Part shown: positions 12,136 through 26,612 of the stretch, piece by piece
Layout: each line of letters opens with the position of its first letter
Position numbering within the stretch: position 1 is the stretch's first letter
Origin: Syngnathus acus
Lineage: Eukaryota > Chordata > Actinopteri > Syngnathiformes > Syngnathidae
NCBI RefSeq assembly: GCF_901709675.1
Contig: NC_051088.1
Span: 22,271,193 to 22,335,192 of the forward strand
Length of the DNA: 64,000 nt
Direction of reading: 5' to 3'
The notes under the pieces: model-generated
Seen by the model: the letters and a program-made list of their open reading frames with translations, nothing else
Databases searched by the model: none
What the model was told of the DNA's origin: nothing
Program-made: the position numbers and the translations under genes

Positions 12136-15000
12136 AACATTGCGGTTCGACGGTGAGGAGAGCAACAAATCAAGTTTGCTCAATTGTGTGACTGCTATGT
12201 TCTTCTCGTTAGCTCGACTGACCTTTGCCCTCCAGCCTGAGCCTTATATCCGATATGTTCAAATTGATTGCGTTTGCGACAAACAGCCTCGACGTGATCC
12301 CATTCGTCAAATGATGCCGTCGTGGGAATATTATCCCATCTCCAATTTTTAATTAGTTTGTGTTCAGCGTTTATTTTCCCTTTCATATTTTCTCAAGGCT
12401 GATGGACAGCTTTTTTTTTTTTCCCCTTCACCTCACTCCACATCACATGCTTTGTCGCATTCCTGCGTTGTCTTGTTTCCCTTGACCGCTTCGAGTACAT
12501 CACATTCTCTTCCACTCCCTTGATGTTACCGTGGAGCGCAATAAATGTCATGTTTATTTTTCCTTTGCTTATAAATAAATTGCTTGCTCGTCGCAAGAGA
12601 CGAATGACAGGGCAATCTGAGGAGCAGAAGTTCGTCGGAGGCCGGGCGGAAGGTTGCGCAAATAAACGCCGACCTAGAAAAAAGTCCGAGAAAACGTAAT
12701 CGGGCTATTGTGGGGGAAAAAAAAAAAAATCTTACGCTCGTGTGTTACTGTTGCGACTTTGTACGTTGTGTTTGGGGACTTTGCAAAGTTGTTGCCTGAG
12801 CCTTGTTTACCCATTTATTTTTATTTTTTTTAGATAATCCCACTTCCCTGCACTCAGGTCCGCTTTTTGCCTCCACCAACACGTCAAATAGCCACTTGTG
12901 ATTTTCCTTGGCTAAAAATAGGGAGGTAAAAGTGCTCTCTCACTACTCCACTGGGAACCCGCTAGCCAATTAGCGGCTAATAATGCCGAGTGACATGTTG
13001 TCAAGTGTCTCATGCCGGCTTGCACGGAGGAATGCGCGAGTAGCCTTGCCAAATGGACTTCTCTGACCTGAACGGGGCTCCTCTCGTCAATCATTCAAAC
13101 CTGCCCTGGACTATTAAATAAATGTTTTTCTTATGGCATAGCGAGGCCGCATTTGGCGACTTGAGAGCGCGACTGACCGTGTGACGTCAATGACCGCTCT
13201 TCTATTTTTTAATTAAGTTTTAACGGTATGAGGAGCTCTTCAATTTCCTCGGGTCTCTCTTTGTTTGAACCTCACCGTCTTGCTCCCGTTCTCTGTAATT
13301 ACGCCATAGAACATTCTTTGAGCCTCCTTATGGTCTCATTATCTATGTTCTCAATAACCATGTGGCTGACCTTTAATACTTTTTTTTTTACGCCTGGAAG
13401 AACATAGAGTTAAATTTGATGCAGGAAATGTAGACGCTAAAAATGAGTGGCTTCTGTGATGGTGCACATGAAAGACGCCATGTTTGGATCACAAGATTGC
13501 CAGTTGGTGGAATCGTCATAAAAATGTGTCACTCGGAGCTCCTTGTCAAAAGAGGCAACAACAAGAACCAAACCAGCAAGTGTGTAAAATTCAATTTAAA
13601 AACAGAAAACAAATATTCTAAATCGACTTTAATTTGTATGCCATGCGCATGCTGTAAATTAAGGCTGGCAATTTGATTTTCAAATCACTCCAAATTTGAG
13701 CCGAGCTGATCCGCGCGTACTTTGAACCCGACACAATTTTAACCCAAAAAATCTGCAGCAGCAGTCATGGTTCAATAAATATTCCTGTATTTCCTTTGTG
13801 GTCATGCTATCCATCCTTCTAATCCATATTTCCGATTCAATGATAAATAAATAAATAAATAAATAAATAGATAAATAAATTGATAGATGAATATATAGCT
13901 AAATTGATAGATGAATATATAGCTAAATTGATAGATAAATAACTTAATAGATAGATAAATGGATAGTTAAATTGATAGATAAATTGACAAATAGATAAAT
14001 GAATAAATAAATAGATAAATTCTTCTCCTGTGTGTTTTGGATGATTTTGTTCCTTCTATTCATTTCATCCCTTGTTTGGCGTTGTTTGTTTGAAAAGTGG
14101 TGTGGAAGACAATGCACACTGGATTGGACGGTCACGTGCGCTACACGGCCATATCGCTTTCCTCCGAGCCTTAAACGAATGGCTGTGTCTGCTCATTCGG
14201 CGTGAATCTCCCCAGAGGCCACCCGGTGCGCAACCATCAATTTCCGCCTCATCCTCTCTGAGCTCAGCGCATTGGCTAACGATGCCTCTGGCATGACTGA
14301 AACAGGTACTTAAGGTGAGGGAGAAAATCTTTCAACACATTGCACACACGTGTGGGTCAAAAGCCGCTAAGACGACATCATCGGCAAACTATGCACCGTC
14401 GTCGGATGAAAAATGAAGCGGAATGCAAAAAAAAAAAAAAAAAAAAAAAACTAGACTGGACTTGCATTTTAGTAACCCTCACAGCATGTCTTTGTCAATT
14501 GAGGAGCACCAAGCGCAGCGCAAACTCATTCAAAAATGTCCGCTCGGCAGGATGGCAAGTTGCGTTTTTACTCATGGGAACTGTTGAGCGGTGCCAGAAT
14601 CGCAGGTCTAAAGTGCAACACGGTGTAAACTATGTGAAGTCCAGCCCGTTTATTTATTTTGTGAAAGTGGAGCGCTGTTTACGTGGGAACCCAATGTGTG
14701 TGTTTTGGAAAACCTTTTGTTCTTATTTTTCATTTTAGTTTCATCCCAACGACTACTTGGTCAAGACTTGTTCCTTTTTAAACCTTTTGCAGATGCAAAC
14801 ATGATCTAAAAAAAAGATTCTGCGGTAAATGTGCAAATGATGCACCTGTTTCTGTGATTGGTTGTTTTGCCTCAGGCGCAGTGGTTCCTTGTATCAGTGG
14901 CACAAAAATGGGCCAGAGAAGGTTGATCTTTTGCTTTTAGACCCAATGAGCATTTGAACAAATATGAGACCTTTCTTGTTCTGAGAAAATTGCTCCTCTA
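12136..15000. other. Gene-poor interval upstream of the receptor
   Basis: It should contain the receptor's 5' non-coding exon and promoter on the minus strand, but I could not place them. Otherwise it holds simple repeats (described separately) and a 24-base A run at about 14427-14450. No domain-bearing ORF was seen. Confidence 0.5.
13838..14020. repeat. AT-rich (AAAT/GATA)n imperfect tandem repeat
   Basis: Interleaved AAAT and GATA units extend over about 180 bp. Within it a 24-bp unit beginning TGATAGATGAATATATAGCT is present as two exact adjacent copies at 13881-13904 and 13905-13928, so a minisatellite has arisen inside the microsatellite. Confidence 0.85.
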
Positions 15001-15560
15001 AGTCAAAGTCTTCTTTATTGTCAATTTCTTCACATGCCAAGAAATCGAAATTACGTTCCCACTATCCCGCGGTGACAAGACATAGTACACAATATACATA
15101 CAAGGAAACAACACAAAAAAATAAAAACAAGAAGGCACAAACAATGAATAAATAAGAGTGATGAATAAATAATAAACAAATAAGAAATAAGAGGAGCAAA
15201 AATGGAGCAAGTGTGCATACAGCAGACAGTCAGAATAGAGCGCAAAAGTACAGGACGCTACGCAGAAGGGGGGAGAGAGTTCAGGATCCTAACAGCCTGG
15301 AGTATGTAGCTGTTGGTGAGTCTGGTGGTGCGGGAGCGCAGGCTCCTGTACCTCTTCCCAGAGGGCAGAAGATCGAACAAAGACTGAGCGGGGTGACTCA
15401 CATCACTCACAATCGTGGTCGCCTTGCGAGTGAGATGGGAGACGTAAATGTCCTTCAAGGAGGGGAGTGAAGCACCAATAACCTTACCAGCCGTGTTCAC
15501 AATGGGCTGCAGGGCCTTCATGTCGTATTCAGTGCAGCTACCCCCCCAAACAGTGATACA
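15001..15560 (-). mobile_element. 5'-truncated LINE, CR1/L2/Rex1 group, 3' end
   Basis: On the minus strand a frame of about 87 codons (15521-15258) encodes the C-terminal end of a non-LTR reverse-transcriptase protein. It carries the characteristic order KALQ...VNTAGKVIG, LPSLKDIY, RKATTIVSD, SHP, LFDLLPSGKRYRSLRSRTTR and an RILNSLPP end. It is followed by a 3' UTR ending in TGACAATAAAGAAGACTTTG, the usual tail of this fish family. Upstream homology continues past a homopolymer that breaks the frame, so the copy is dead as well as truncated. It is not a host gene. Confidence 0.85.
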
Positions 15561-18500
15561 ACTTGAAACTCTAGCTACTTTTGTTCTGCAGAGATTTTAC
15601 TCGACACGGCTTTTCATCTCTCCCATTTTTTATTCCGCCGTGTGGAGCTTTGTGTGGCTTTTGTCAGCGTGGCATGAGACTTTATTTACCTATTGATCGA
15701 TGCAACAAAGAGCCGCATGAGTCAGCCGGCTCGACGTGTAGCTAAATTGGACCAAACACGACAGCGCTTGAGTGCCAGGTGGACGTTCTGCACATGAATG
15801 CGGATCGGTGCCCGTCGGCGCTTGATTTATTCATCGGACGCGGCGAGGTGGGGTGAGCTAATAAAAGTGAACAATTTGTTCCTTCTGTGTCACGGCAAAA
15901 CAGCTGATTAAATGTTAATGGTGTGGAAGCACACCTCATTAGTCACCCACATTGTCGACACTCGCCACCTGCACTGTGTGTCACTCGCAAACAGCCGCCG
16001 TGTATTTCCACAATACAGGACGCCAATGGAGATGCGTTGACCAAGTTTACTTTTTTTGAAGGGAGGAGGGGGTGGTGGTGATGTATCATTAACCAGCAAG
16101 TCATGCTTTGAGTCATGCTCTTTAGACTAAGGCGACATGGTGTGCACATGAAGCAAACACCTCCAGAATAAAGGTCAGCCACTCAAGGAGGATTTTTCCC
16201 TATGGCGATAAACCAAGGAAGTCCTTTTGTACTCGTTTTAAATTCTGCCAACAACTTGAAGGAGAAGCGGGGGTATTAAAAATAGCATCTGATTAATGGA
16301 ACAAACCCTCAGGGCGGCCGAGTGTTGATGGGAAAAATAGGCATAAATAAATTATTGGAGTGGCTTATTGAAATCTTTGCCAAAGATTTACGTGATGTTT
16401 TAGCGGATACAGTGAAGGCCTTAGTGGGATTAATTACCATTACTCCATCTGGAAAGTGCTTCAAGTACACGTGTAGGTTGAAAATACACTTTTCTTAGGC
16501 TTCGGTGTAAAGGAATCCACAATACATACTCAGTCACCACGCAAAAGTTGGAGAGAAGATCTTGAGGGTTTGAAAGTACGACGGAGGCTCTCGTGTCTAC
16601 GCCGGTTGAGTTCATGTTAACGTGGTGCTGCGCGTTTCCTCGCTTTGGTGCAATGTGAGCACCATCGTCAAATGCCGGTGCCGTTTGGCTCTCTTGACTG
16701 AAGACGCGGCAAGAATAATTCTGTTTTCCTCTCACTGTGTTTTCCTCTCGCACAAATGGGCGGGGCTACTTTGGAAAGCAAAACAACATTATACTATGAA
16801 AATAATGTACTTATCTAGCTACATTAAAATGTATTTTATTCCATATACTATAAGGAAAAACTGGCACATCTTGATTTTCATGCTGGGTTTGGGATTTGGT
16901 TTGGGACTTTAGACCAGCTTGGAGCAGGTTGAAGTTGTTGCGCAGGTGTTGTCATTTGATTGAAGTCAATTTGATCCAAGCGAAGGCAGACAGATTTTTC
17001 TGTGGTGGATTTCATCTCATTCATAAATATAACAACAGCGTGCTCGGAAAAGATAGTACATATCTGCCTGCAGTTCCTCACAAACGTAGTTCTTTGCACT
17101 TTATCTTCTGGATGGACTCCAGCGAGTCCATTTCCGATTCTATAATGTCAGAGAGATTGTGTGCGCCTGGAATCGAAAAGGAATGAGAGTGTGTAAGAGC
17201 CGCAGGGAAGCAAGTTGTCTGTGTTCACTCCCACCACGGCGCAAACGCGTGTTTTTTAACTGTCCGTGCCTACGAAAAGACCTAACGGACGAAAACTACA
17301 GCAGCACTGTTAAGGTGCACTTTGTGCTGGCTGTGAAAATCGGGCTCAAAGTCCTCATGTTGTTGTTACTTTTTAGAAAAGGTCAGAATTACGACAGTGG
17401 TTTTTTCTCATTATGCTACCGACAGTTTTACCACAATCATCCCTATTTATACAGGAATAAGGTGTTACAACATCATATTTGTACGTGTCAAGAAAAGTTT
17501 TACTTTGAGAAGAATAAAGTTTTGGAGGAGAAAATTTGTATTTTTGAGGAAGAAATTGCATTTCACCAATGATGACTTATTTATTCAACACAGACTGTAA
17601 TCCTTCGTGAATGACATTCTCGTATTGAGCGAAATGACGTGCTGCATTTTGAGACGTGCTGAATCAACACTCACAAAACAATTCTTGACCTGATCAATTT
17701 GTGGATTTTGAAGACAATGCTGCCTGACATCTCGCCGCTCTTCCTTCTGCAAGTTTTTGTGACCGCAGCGAGACAAATCTTTAGCGCTGTCACCGGATAC
17801 AATCCATTAACATTTCACACAAATCAACCGACACTTTCTTAGAACTCGGCTAATCCACTCAAACCCTGTGGAGCCACGAAACTGTGCTGCACATAGTTTT
17901 CACATTTACAAAAAAAAGTGCAATCTATTCTAGATGGCATTTACTGCAGCAAATAAATTATCCTCTTAATATTTCACAGCCTTCCAGTTGTTTTCATCAT
18001 TTCAACAACAAGCTAATAATCATGTCATGAATTTGTTTTGGAATTTGCATACCTTGTCAAGCAACACATCACTCTTTTGCATGTTTTGACAGTGACAGTC
18101 CATGGAAAAAAATAAATAAATAAATAGCTGAACTATTAGTTGAATATTAAAGGCGCTGTTAATGTGCCCGTGCGTATGTGTGTGTGCCGTGGAGACCTCA
18201 GCTGTTTGTTTGTGGAGAGATGACACACATTGATCACATTGAGTTGAGTTGTACACAACCACTTAGAGGAATTGGATTTCAAGATTCATGCCATAAAGAA
18301 ACTTAAATAAATAAATAAATCATTCGAATAAAAGGGCACTCACGTGTGATCCACTTTGGCTGTGCAATTGTACGAGAGATGTCAGAAGTGATCAATCCAC
18401 ATAAAAAAAAAAAAAGACAAATCAGATGGCTCTGTTATGATTCAGGTTGGATGCAAAATAAAATGTAACAAATGTCACTGCATTTTTTTATGCCTCCCCC

Positions 18501-20270
18501 CCCCCCACCATAGTAGACTGCAATCTCTCTCGTAAAGTGTCCTTCCCCAGATCGGCGTTCTCCGATGCTTGTAATCCACGGTCGGCGTACCCGCCCGGCG
18601 ACTTCACTTCTTGCAACGTGCTCTGCCTTCGGCTGCAGCGGTGCAAATGAATTTGAGCTCCTGCCTCCTCCCTGCTATCTCCCCTCCTCCTGGGTCAAGC
18701 CTGTCCTCGAGGGCTGAGGGTGGAGCGAGGAATCGAGGAAGGGTGTGATTGTTTCACATGCCTATCATGTATGAGAGAGGTGGGCTGCCCTCTCACGTGT
18801 CAGAAACAAATAAAGGTTAATGTTTGCTGGTGGGGGGAGCCGCCCTTCCCTCATTCAAGCCGGTTCTCACTTGTGTATACACACGCTGCCGCCGTCACTT
18901 TGCATTCTGAGCACTCGGCCGCTTAAACGTTTTTTTGCTGCTAGTGGCCGGCCAGGTGCCTGTTCACCGGATGACAGCAATGTCATTTGGTCGAGTCAGC
19001 AGATAGTGACCTTGCCATGTACTATGCGGAGGAAAAAAAAGGCTGTCGGGCCTGGTAAGAGAAAAGCTTTGGACGTCAGGGAGGTGTTGACTTAGCTTGG
19101 GTTGGTGGTAGAGAGTCTTCAACGGTGCTTTTTTTTTTCTGGTACAAGATCAAATCAGCAATTTTATTTTGAAGTGTAATTTGCAAGAAGAAGTTCAAGC
19201 TGGTTCAAACATTTCTTAACATTTACGTTGCTTGCAGGAACGGATTAATGGCATTCCATTCATTTGAACAGGGAAAGGTAACTTGAGATATGAATGCTTT
19301 GAGTTACGAGCGCGCGCACAGTCCGTGGTGTCAAAGAAGCAATTTGAAGTGAGTTGAGTCGCTTCATTTAGATGCGGGTAGTCCTTTGCTGCCTCCTTGT
19401 GGCCTCTCTCTGCAAATACAAAAGTTTTTTTCGCTTTTTCCGAGCAGGGTCGACTGTCTGAGCAAAACACCCCGATGCCTCCCGGTTGGAGATGCGATGT
19501 TTACACGCAGCTATGAGAACACGGAAGGCTTAGGATAAACTATCCCATAATATGACCCAGTTTAGTTCAGAGATTTCTGGCTGGACGGTCTCCATTCATG
19601 TCGGCGCATATTTACGCAAGAAATAAAAGTGAAGGCTGTTTTCTTCCACCAATCATCCAAAGTCGGAACAACTACAACAAACGTCGCAATGACTCAGCCG
19701 TCAATCGGAGGCCGTGTACTCCCACAGTCCTTGAATCCAATTTCCATTTTTCTTGGCTTCCTTTGCATTCTGGCGCATTCCGCAAACAAGGCTGCCTTGG
19801 GTTCGGAAAAAGAGATTGGGCTTGGGTTTGAGTGGAATGTTCAGAAAGTCAAAGCGATTTTTCTTTGTTTTGGCCGCTTTGAACAAGGCCACGTCTCGAG
19901 CGGGCGGCACGCAACACCTGTTGGCGTAAACCGAAGCAAGGAGCCGATCCGTTTTCTACGTATCGGACAGCGGTCCTGCTGGATTCATCTGGTATGAATC
20001 CATAATAAGCACTCAGTCATAATAAGATGCTTTATTTCCAGCTCGCCGAGCTCATCGCAGCTTATCCGCAGAGCTATTGATTTTTCCACTGCTCTTGTCT
20101 GTTTGCGTTGGCTCCTTTTGGACATGTAGGGCCCCATTTTGTTCCCAGCGCAAGTCCAGCATAAAGAGCAAGTCTCAAGCCTAAGGGGCAAGCGATTGCG
20201 AGTGTTTGCAAAGGTCACAAATGCGGTCCGTCTATTTCAGCAGTCTTCCGACTCCCAAAAATAAGCCACT
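15561..20270. other. Intergenic, no recognisable gene
   Basis: Frames up to 137 codons occur (e.g. 17159-17572 plus), but none has recognisable domains or splice architecture. A C-rich run lies near 18498 and short (AAAT)n near 18110 and 18305. Confidence 0.5.
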
Positions 20271-20568
20271 GTTGACGTTTTGTAAGAACCCATCGTTGGA
20301 TTGGAAGATGTGCGGGGAATGCTACGTTAACTTCTCACGCTAGCAGGCGATTGAGTTGGCAGACGTATTTGTTGACATTTTGTAAAAACCCATCGTTGGA
20401 TTGGAAGTCGTGCGGGGAATGGTACGTTAGCTCGTCACGCTAGCAGGCGATTGAGTTGGCAGATGTATTTGTTGACTTTTTGTCAAAACCCATCGTTGGG
20501 TTGGAAGATGTGTGGGGAATGCTACGTTAGCTTCTCACGCTAGCAGGCGGTTGACTTGGCAGACATTT
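20271..20568. repeat. Three-copy 100-bp tandem repeat
   Basis: Three adjacent copies start at 20271, 20371 and 20471, each beginning GTTGAC and containing ACCCATCGTTGG, GGGGAATG, CACGCTAGCAGGCG and TTGGCAGA. The period is exactly 100 bp for the first two copies, the third is about 98 bp, and a fourth start decays at 20569. Copies differ by scattered substitutions only. Confidence 0.95.
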
Positions 20569-23500
20569 GTTGAATGTTCAACTAAGGACTTGAATTGGAT
20601 TCTTTGGAGTGCGGTCAGTTCAAGTTGATCGAGGAGCATCATGTGAAGATTCTGAATTAGTTCCTCAAAGACGCAAAAGTTGTGTTTCATGAGCGTGCTT
20701 TGCTTTTGGAATTGACTTTTGGTTAGTGAATGGTTCCATCCTTGCTAATGCTAACAGCTGTTGACTTTGTGCTGGTTGATGTTCTGCTCAGGAAGACCTT
20801 GAAGTTGGACTTGTGTCCCGATATTTTGCTTTCGGAGTGACATCGCACCTTGGAATGCATTACCAGGTGGAAGGTGACACGTTGGATTGTTGTTCAAGTC
20901 ACCTGGACTGTCGATTTGCGAGTGCTATCCCTTGTCCATCGTGCTCCGCGTTTCTGCCAATCAACGCCGTGTTGTGTTCTCCATCGCTCTGTCATCAGTC
21001 TCAGGATAGTCACGCTGCCTGCTTGTTGTTTTCTCATATCATTAGTGGTACCACCATTTTGCAGATTTGTTCTTCTTTTCATTTTGCCAGATACTGAACC
21101 AGGGTGGTAAAAAAATATACCTCAAAATATACCTATACATACGTACCTCAAAGTACATGTGAAGATTGTCTTCTTTTTTTTTCTTGCAGGAAACTTAAAG
21201 GTCAATGAATAAACGAATAATTAAAGAAATAAATAAATAAACACACCTAAATAAACACATAAAAATAATTAAAATAGAAATAAAACATTTTAAGAAAAGA
21301 AAAGAAATAAATAAATTACTGATTTAAACAAATACAACAGAAAAAATCATGTTAAATACATATTCATCGTTTTCGGGTAACAAGAGTGGTCGCCAGTCAA
21401 GAAGCAGGAAAAGCTAGACAAAGAACCTGTGGTCAGGAGCGCTTCTTCTTTTTTTCTCCACCTGACCCAGGTAATAACCCCACCCTCCCCCCTTCTTGTA
21501 CTTTCTTCTGTCTGCTCCTAAATCCTCCAGATAGCTTCCACATCTCATCTTACCCCGTATCTTGGACTCAAATGACACTCTCCAGAACACCCAGGTGGTT
21601 GTGTGAAGCCTCCCATCGATCCCTCTGCTGCCTTCGCAGCGAGCTTGACCATCATAGCATCACTGCTTGCGCTTGCTCCAATCCTTTTGCTATTGGACAT
21701 CAAACACAACTACTAAATGGTGTGGGTGGGGATCTTATTTACAAAACTGTATAATCATCAAAATTGTAACTGTAGATTGAATGACATAATCCTAGTCGTT
21801 AATTTTTGTCATTAGATTACAGACAAACATTTATCAGAGCGAGTGACAAACGATCTAATTTGGAGACCGTTGCGTGAACCTTGTGTAGCCGCCGGTGGTT
21901 TTTATTTGTTGACCTCTCATTCTCGGAAAAGAGCAATAAAATCTACTTATAGTCGCTCCCGATGAATGACAATAATGCAAGAATGCGGAAGCTCGCGCAG
22001 CATGACTCGCCACGGCATGCACGCCTTGCGGCAGCGCTGACATGACGGAGCGATTGAACGATCGCAGACCGCGCAAATGCGCTCGGCCGGGTCGACATCC
22101 CATAAACGGCTCGCTCGCTTCCCTCACGTCCCAACAGAGCAGCACTATACATCACGCCGTCTTGGACTTCCTCTTCCTCGCTCGATCTCGGGCTCCTCCG
22201 ACACTGAGCTCATTCAAGCGTTTTCCACCACTGCAGATGAATAAACATCATCGTCGTAATTATCATCAGATGGATGACGTCAAGCTACGCAAAGTCGGCT
22301 TGGCTCCAACTATGTTGAAATGTACACAGCAGAATGTGCGCTTTGCTTTTTCCAACGGGGACCCCCTCCGTGTTTTTTTTGGCCTACGTTCAAAACAACG
22401 TCGGATCAATTCTCTTGGCGATCGTTCATGCCGGAGTCCAGACGCTCTCAAAATATATTATTTTTTATGAACGACTCAGTTAGTGTGTTATGGAGCATTT
22501 CAATATCTGGGATCCAAGTATTAGTAGAAGTGGACCAAACGCAGCGGCGCCTTGAGATACAAGTTGAATTCATTCGTAGCCGCGCTTGGAACATAAATTG
22601 TTTTTCAAATCATTGATTCTGAATGGAAATGTTGCTTGACCTTCATTGCTCTTCACCAAAAATGAACTTTTTTTCCCCCAACATACGAATCATGGCTTGC
22701 TCGATCAATGTTTTCTCATTGGATGACTTTAGAACAGTCTCGCGTTGACGCCAAAGCTTTGCGTCTCTCCTCAAGGATCCGCTCGGTCTGATTTGCGCCC
22801 AAAAGTGAGATTGATATTTCTTCCATTGTCAATTTATCAGTTGTTCTTTTTCCACCAGCTGCGACTTGTCATCCATCTCTTCCCCGTGTGTGTGTAACAC
22901 AGGCTCACTCTATTTTTTTTTTTTTTGGAGATGTTTGAGGATTGAGGCCGAGCTTTCTAAACAAATCGCAGCGGCTCATCTGGTAGCTATCTGCACTCCT
23001 GTTTTGCAGAAGATGCATGATGTACGAGGCTTCACAGCAAATGTGAGCTAATGGCTTCACGTTGAGCCTCCGGCTCATCACTACATCTTCTCATCCTTCC
23101 ATATTGAAGATTAGTAACATGTTGCAACCTAGCTAGTCATACCGAATGGATCCCAGATTGCTTTGTTTTCGAAATGAGACAGCCACAGAACCCGGGATGC
23201 TCTGATCCGATATCTTTTGTGAGGATCGGATAGAACCGGATTTGGTCACAAGATCGAGATCTATTCTTGATCTTGTGATATTTTGTTGCTAACAAGATGA
23301 ATCTGGGAGAACTTCAAGCAAAGTACATGCATACCAAGTGGAGACTGATTTTTTATTATTTTTTTGCAAGCGCGCTCTAGAATTGATGAGGTGGCCCACA
23401 AGATTGAAATAACAAAGAAACAGAAAATGAGCTCAAGAAGTTAAGCTCGCCAAGATTGTTTTGATTTGTATTTTGGAACACGCAAGACATGTGACAGTTC

Positions 23501-26500
23501 TTCTGGCTACATTGGTGGAGACGTGACCATTGCGAGTAATGTCCTCTAAATGAGCACTTTATATATTGCTGCTTCTCAAGCCAAGAGCTCTTATGTCACA
23601 TTTTCCTATATTTAGTCACATGATATATCAGCCCCCCACCTAAATGTTATTTTATTTTTCTTACAAATGAACGAGCAAACTAAAATGTTGAAAATGGAGA
23701 ACATGTAATCCTAATGGTTGTTTTTTTTCCACTGCAAAAGTGCATTGAACGCTTTTACGCTAAGGACAAAACCTTTCTGTTATTTTCCCCTGAGATGGAA
23801 AATGAATTACAAAGCTGCAATCTGGCAGGCAGCATCTCTACCCTCCCAATCAACAATTTTAAAAGTTTCCATCATTTTTGCCCCCTGCTCCACTTTCCAC
23901 TTTTCTCCCAACAACAAGAAGCACTCCGTAGCAAGCAAGTGCATGTTTATGAGCGCACATTAATTTATGCAAAGTCAAATAAAGTTACATCGTAGCCAAC
24001 AAATAAGATGTGACAGGTTGAAAAAAAATAAAAGTACATTCAATCCAATTTGGATGCAACAGGCAATAATTTATGGCTTCTCTCGGGATCGCGCCCGCAC
24101 GTTTGCTAATATGTCGTCGCACGGCAACTTTCGTCTCGAATGCGAAACTTGACGACGGAGCGCTGTGAAAAATTGCTTTCAACACGTACACATCAGCAAA
24201 CTAGCTCGGCATGCTTCTCTAAATAAACGTTGAATGGAAACATGCGCTGCACTTGCGCCGGATCGCCTCCCACAATGATCACGTTGTGCTGGCAGGCTTT
24301 TTTTTTTTCTCGAGGGTCCACGGGCACAATGCTCAAGAGTCTTGATTTCTGCCTGACATCACCGCCTCTCCCCTTTCCTGCCCCCCCCCACACTCAAAAA
24401 CAAACACCGCACACCTTCCATTTCCCAACATCTTGCCCTTTCCGCTTAATCCCTCTGATTCTTAATCCCCCCGCCCCTCCCAGTCTGTTTTTTCTTTTTC
24501 CAGGATGCTCATCTGTGCGCAATGCCCCGCGAGCGAACGAGTGTCTTTTCCCCGTGACTGACAGCCAATCCGGTTCTTCCTGCTCCCGACGGCGACGGAG
24601 GCGATTCCGGATCTGCCAGGCTTGATAAATGTTTGCGTTGCGGCCGACTTTGATTGACAGCTCAACGTGGTTTCAATTAGACGAGCGTAACGAAACTTTG
24701 AATTTGAAAGAGCCAAGCCGCAGGGCCACATTCAATCCATCGAGCCGTCTGTTTTCCTCTCAAACAACTCTTGCTAACATCTCCACGAAAACTACAAATC
24801 GATTTTATCTTTCGTCGTGTTGACTAAAAAAGCACAACTATTTTCCTTGACTTCTGATTGTGAACTCCACCAATTTCGTTTGTCGACGTTTTCCACAAAG
24901 GTTCAGCAAAGTTGTTAAAACAACATGAAAAAAGTGGAGGAAAGTCAAAATTGGAGGAAAGGGAAATGGAGAGAGTCCAAAAGCTTGACCACGGGTTCTC
25001 CAAATTGTTTCCTGAGAGTGGGGGGGAGCGTTTTCTTGACTGCATCTGCTTATATTCTGCTGTCAGTTTTTCTTTTTGGGGTCGCATCTTTGCTGCGCGA
25101 GAGAAGAAAATTGCTCCGTCGCGAAGAGGCTTCTGACAAAGTGAGAAAGGGGAGAAGAAAAAAAAAAAAAGTTCGACAAACAGAGAGAAGACAGGAAACA
25201 GAGTTGAGAGCAAAGCGTCCAGGAATTCATCGACGATGCAAAACGTGTTCAGAGTCGACGAGAGGCCTTTTGCACATTTTGAACCGGAGAGCAAAAAAAA
25301 AAAAAAAAAAATGGCTGGCACAGACATATCGTGCGTCACCTGCAACCATTTAAATCCAATCATTCAATGGAGATGTCTTTCCTGACTCCAGAAGTCGCCT
25401 CCATCGGCTCCATCGCTTTTCTTGAGCCAACGAGTAATACGTAGAACAAGATGGAAGCGTTTGCGGAGAAACCAAACAGAATACGAGAGCAGTGATTACA
25501 CAAGGGCTCAACTTTCTGTTTTTCCCCTGAGGGGGGAAATGTTTGGATGGCGCATGGAAAATCTCCCGTGCAAGGCGGTGAGGCCGCAGCGCACGGCGAT
25601 TGTCGGCGCGCACGCACTTGCACGGATGCAAATGGTGCCGCTCTCCTGTTACACTCAATGAAACATTAAGCGTGTCAGTCAGCATATTGTCTATTTGCCG
25701 GGTGTCGGGTTCGCAGTTGTGTTTCTTGAGTAGCCTCGTGTTGTTTTCGCAGTATCGGGCAACGGGACGATCGGTGGCCCGGCCCGACCAGGCGGCTTTG
25801 AAGTCGGCCCGTGTCAGACCTGCTGAAAGCATCAGCAAAAGAATGTCAAGATGTGAAGTATTTGTAAAGCTCGGGGCAGGCTTCATCGCTTCACGTAAGC
25901 GTCTCCTCCTCCATTTGTCACTCTCCCGACATCTTACGAGAAAATCAAAAGCCGGAGAGAGGATCAAGTGCCAAGAAATACATCCCAGCAAATCAAACCT
26001 AATGGCGGGAGATGGGCTGAGAAGAGTCAAGTCAGCTTAGCGCTTCATTCCGCCCGGATTTACGGCTTCATCCCCTCCGGACCGGCTCCGCTGCCGCCGC
26101 AGCTTTCTCAAGATAAAAGGCTTGCAAGATGGAAGGAAGCTCCTGGCTCATCCTTAGAGCATGCTGCTCATTTTGTGTCGGGGCCAACGCCGTGACCTGC
26201 CCCGGCTTTTTTTACGCTTGACTTGCAGAGCAAACAAGATCTTAAAAAAAAAAAAAAAAAAGATCTCATGATCTCAATCTGCATACTATTTTCACATTGC
26301 AACTCTGTTAAAAAAAAAAAAAAAAAAGTTAGCAATGAGCCTCAAAAAATGCGCTTTGATGCCAGCGGCACACTGCGCAGATGTCAAAAATGTCAGCCAG
26401 CTATTTATGAAAGTCATGGGCATTTCCCGAAAAGCTAAAAAAAAAAAGAAAATTGACCAAACAATGGGCACGACTGTCTTCTTTGATTGCTGCCATCTTT

Positions 26501-26612
26501 GTTGTCAAGGTTTGAATCTGCAAGTTTTAGCAAGTATAAGTTGTTGTTGTTGCAAATTTGGGCTCATCTAATCAGGGCTTGACAACACCAATGATTTGTT
26601 TGCCTCATTCTT

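Noticed and set aside
12124-12183. Upstream in-frame extension of the receptor
   Set aside because: The frame begins with TTG and crosses a strong splice acceptor, so it is intron.
15258-15521. Possible small host gene on the minus strand
   Set aside because: The peptide is the C-terminal end of a LINE reverse-transcriptase protein with the LINE 3' UTR behind it.
20271-20568. CRISPR-like array
   Set aside because: Copies are directly adjacent 100-bp units without unique spacers, in a vertebrate genome.
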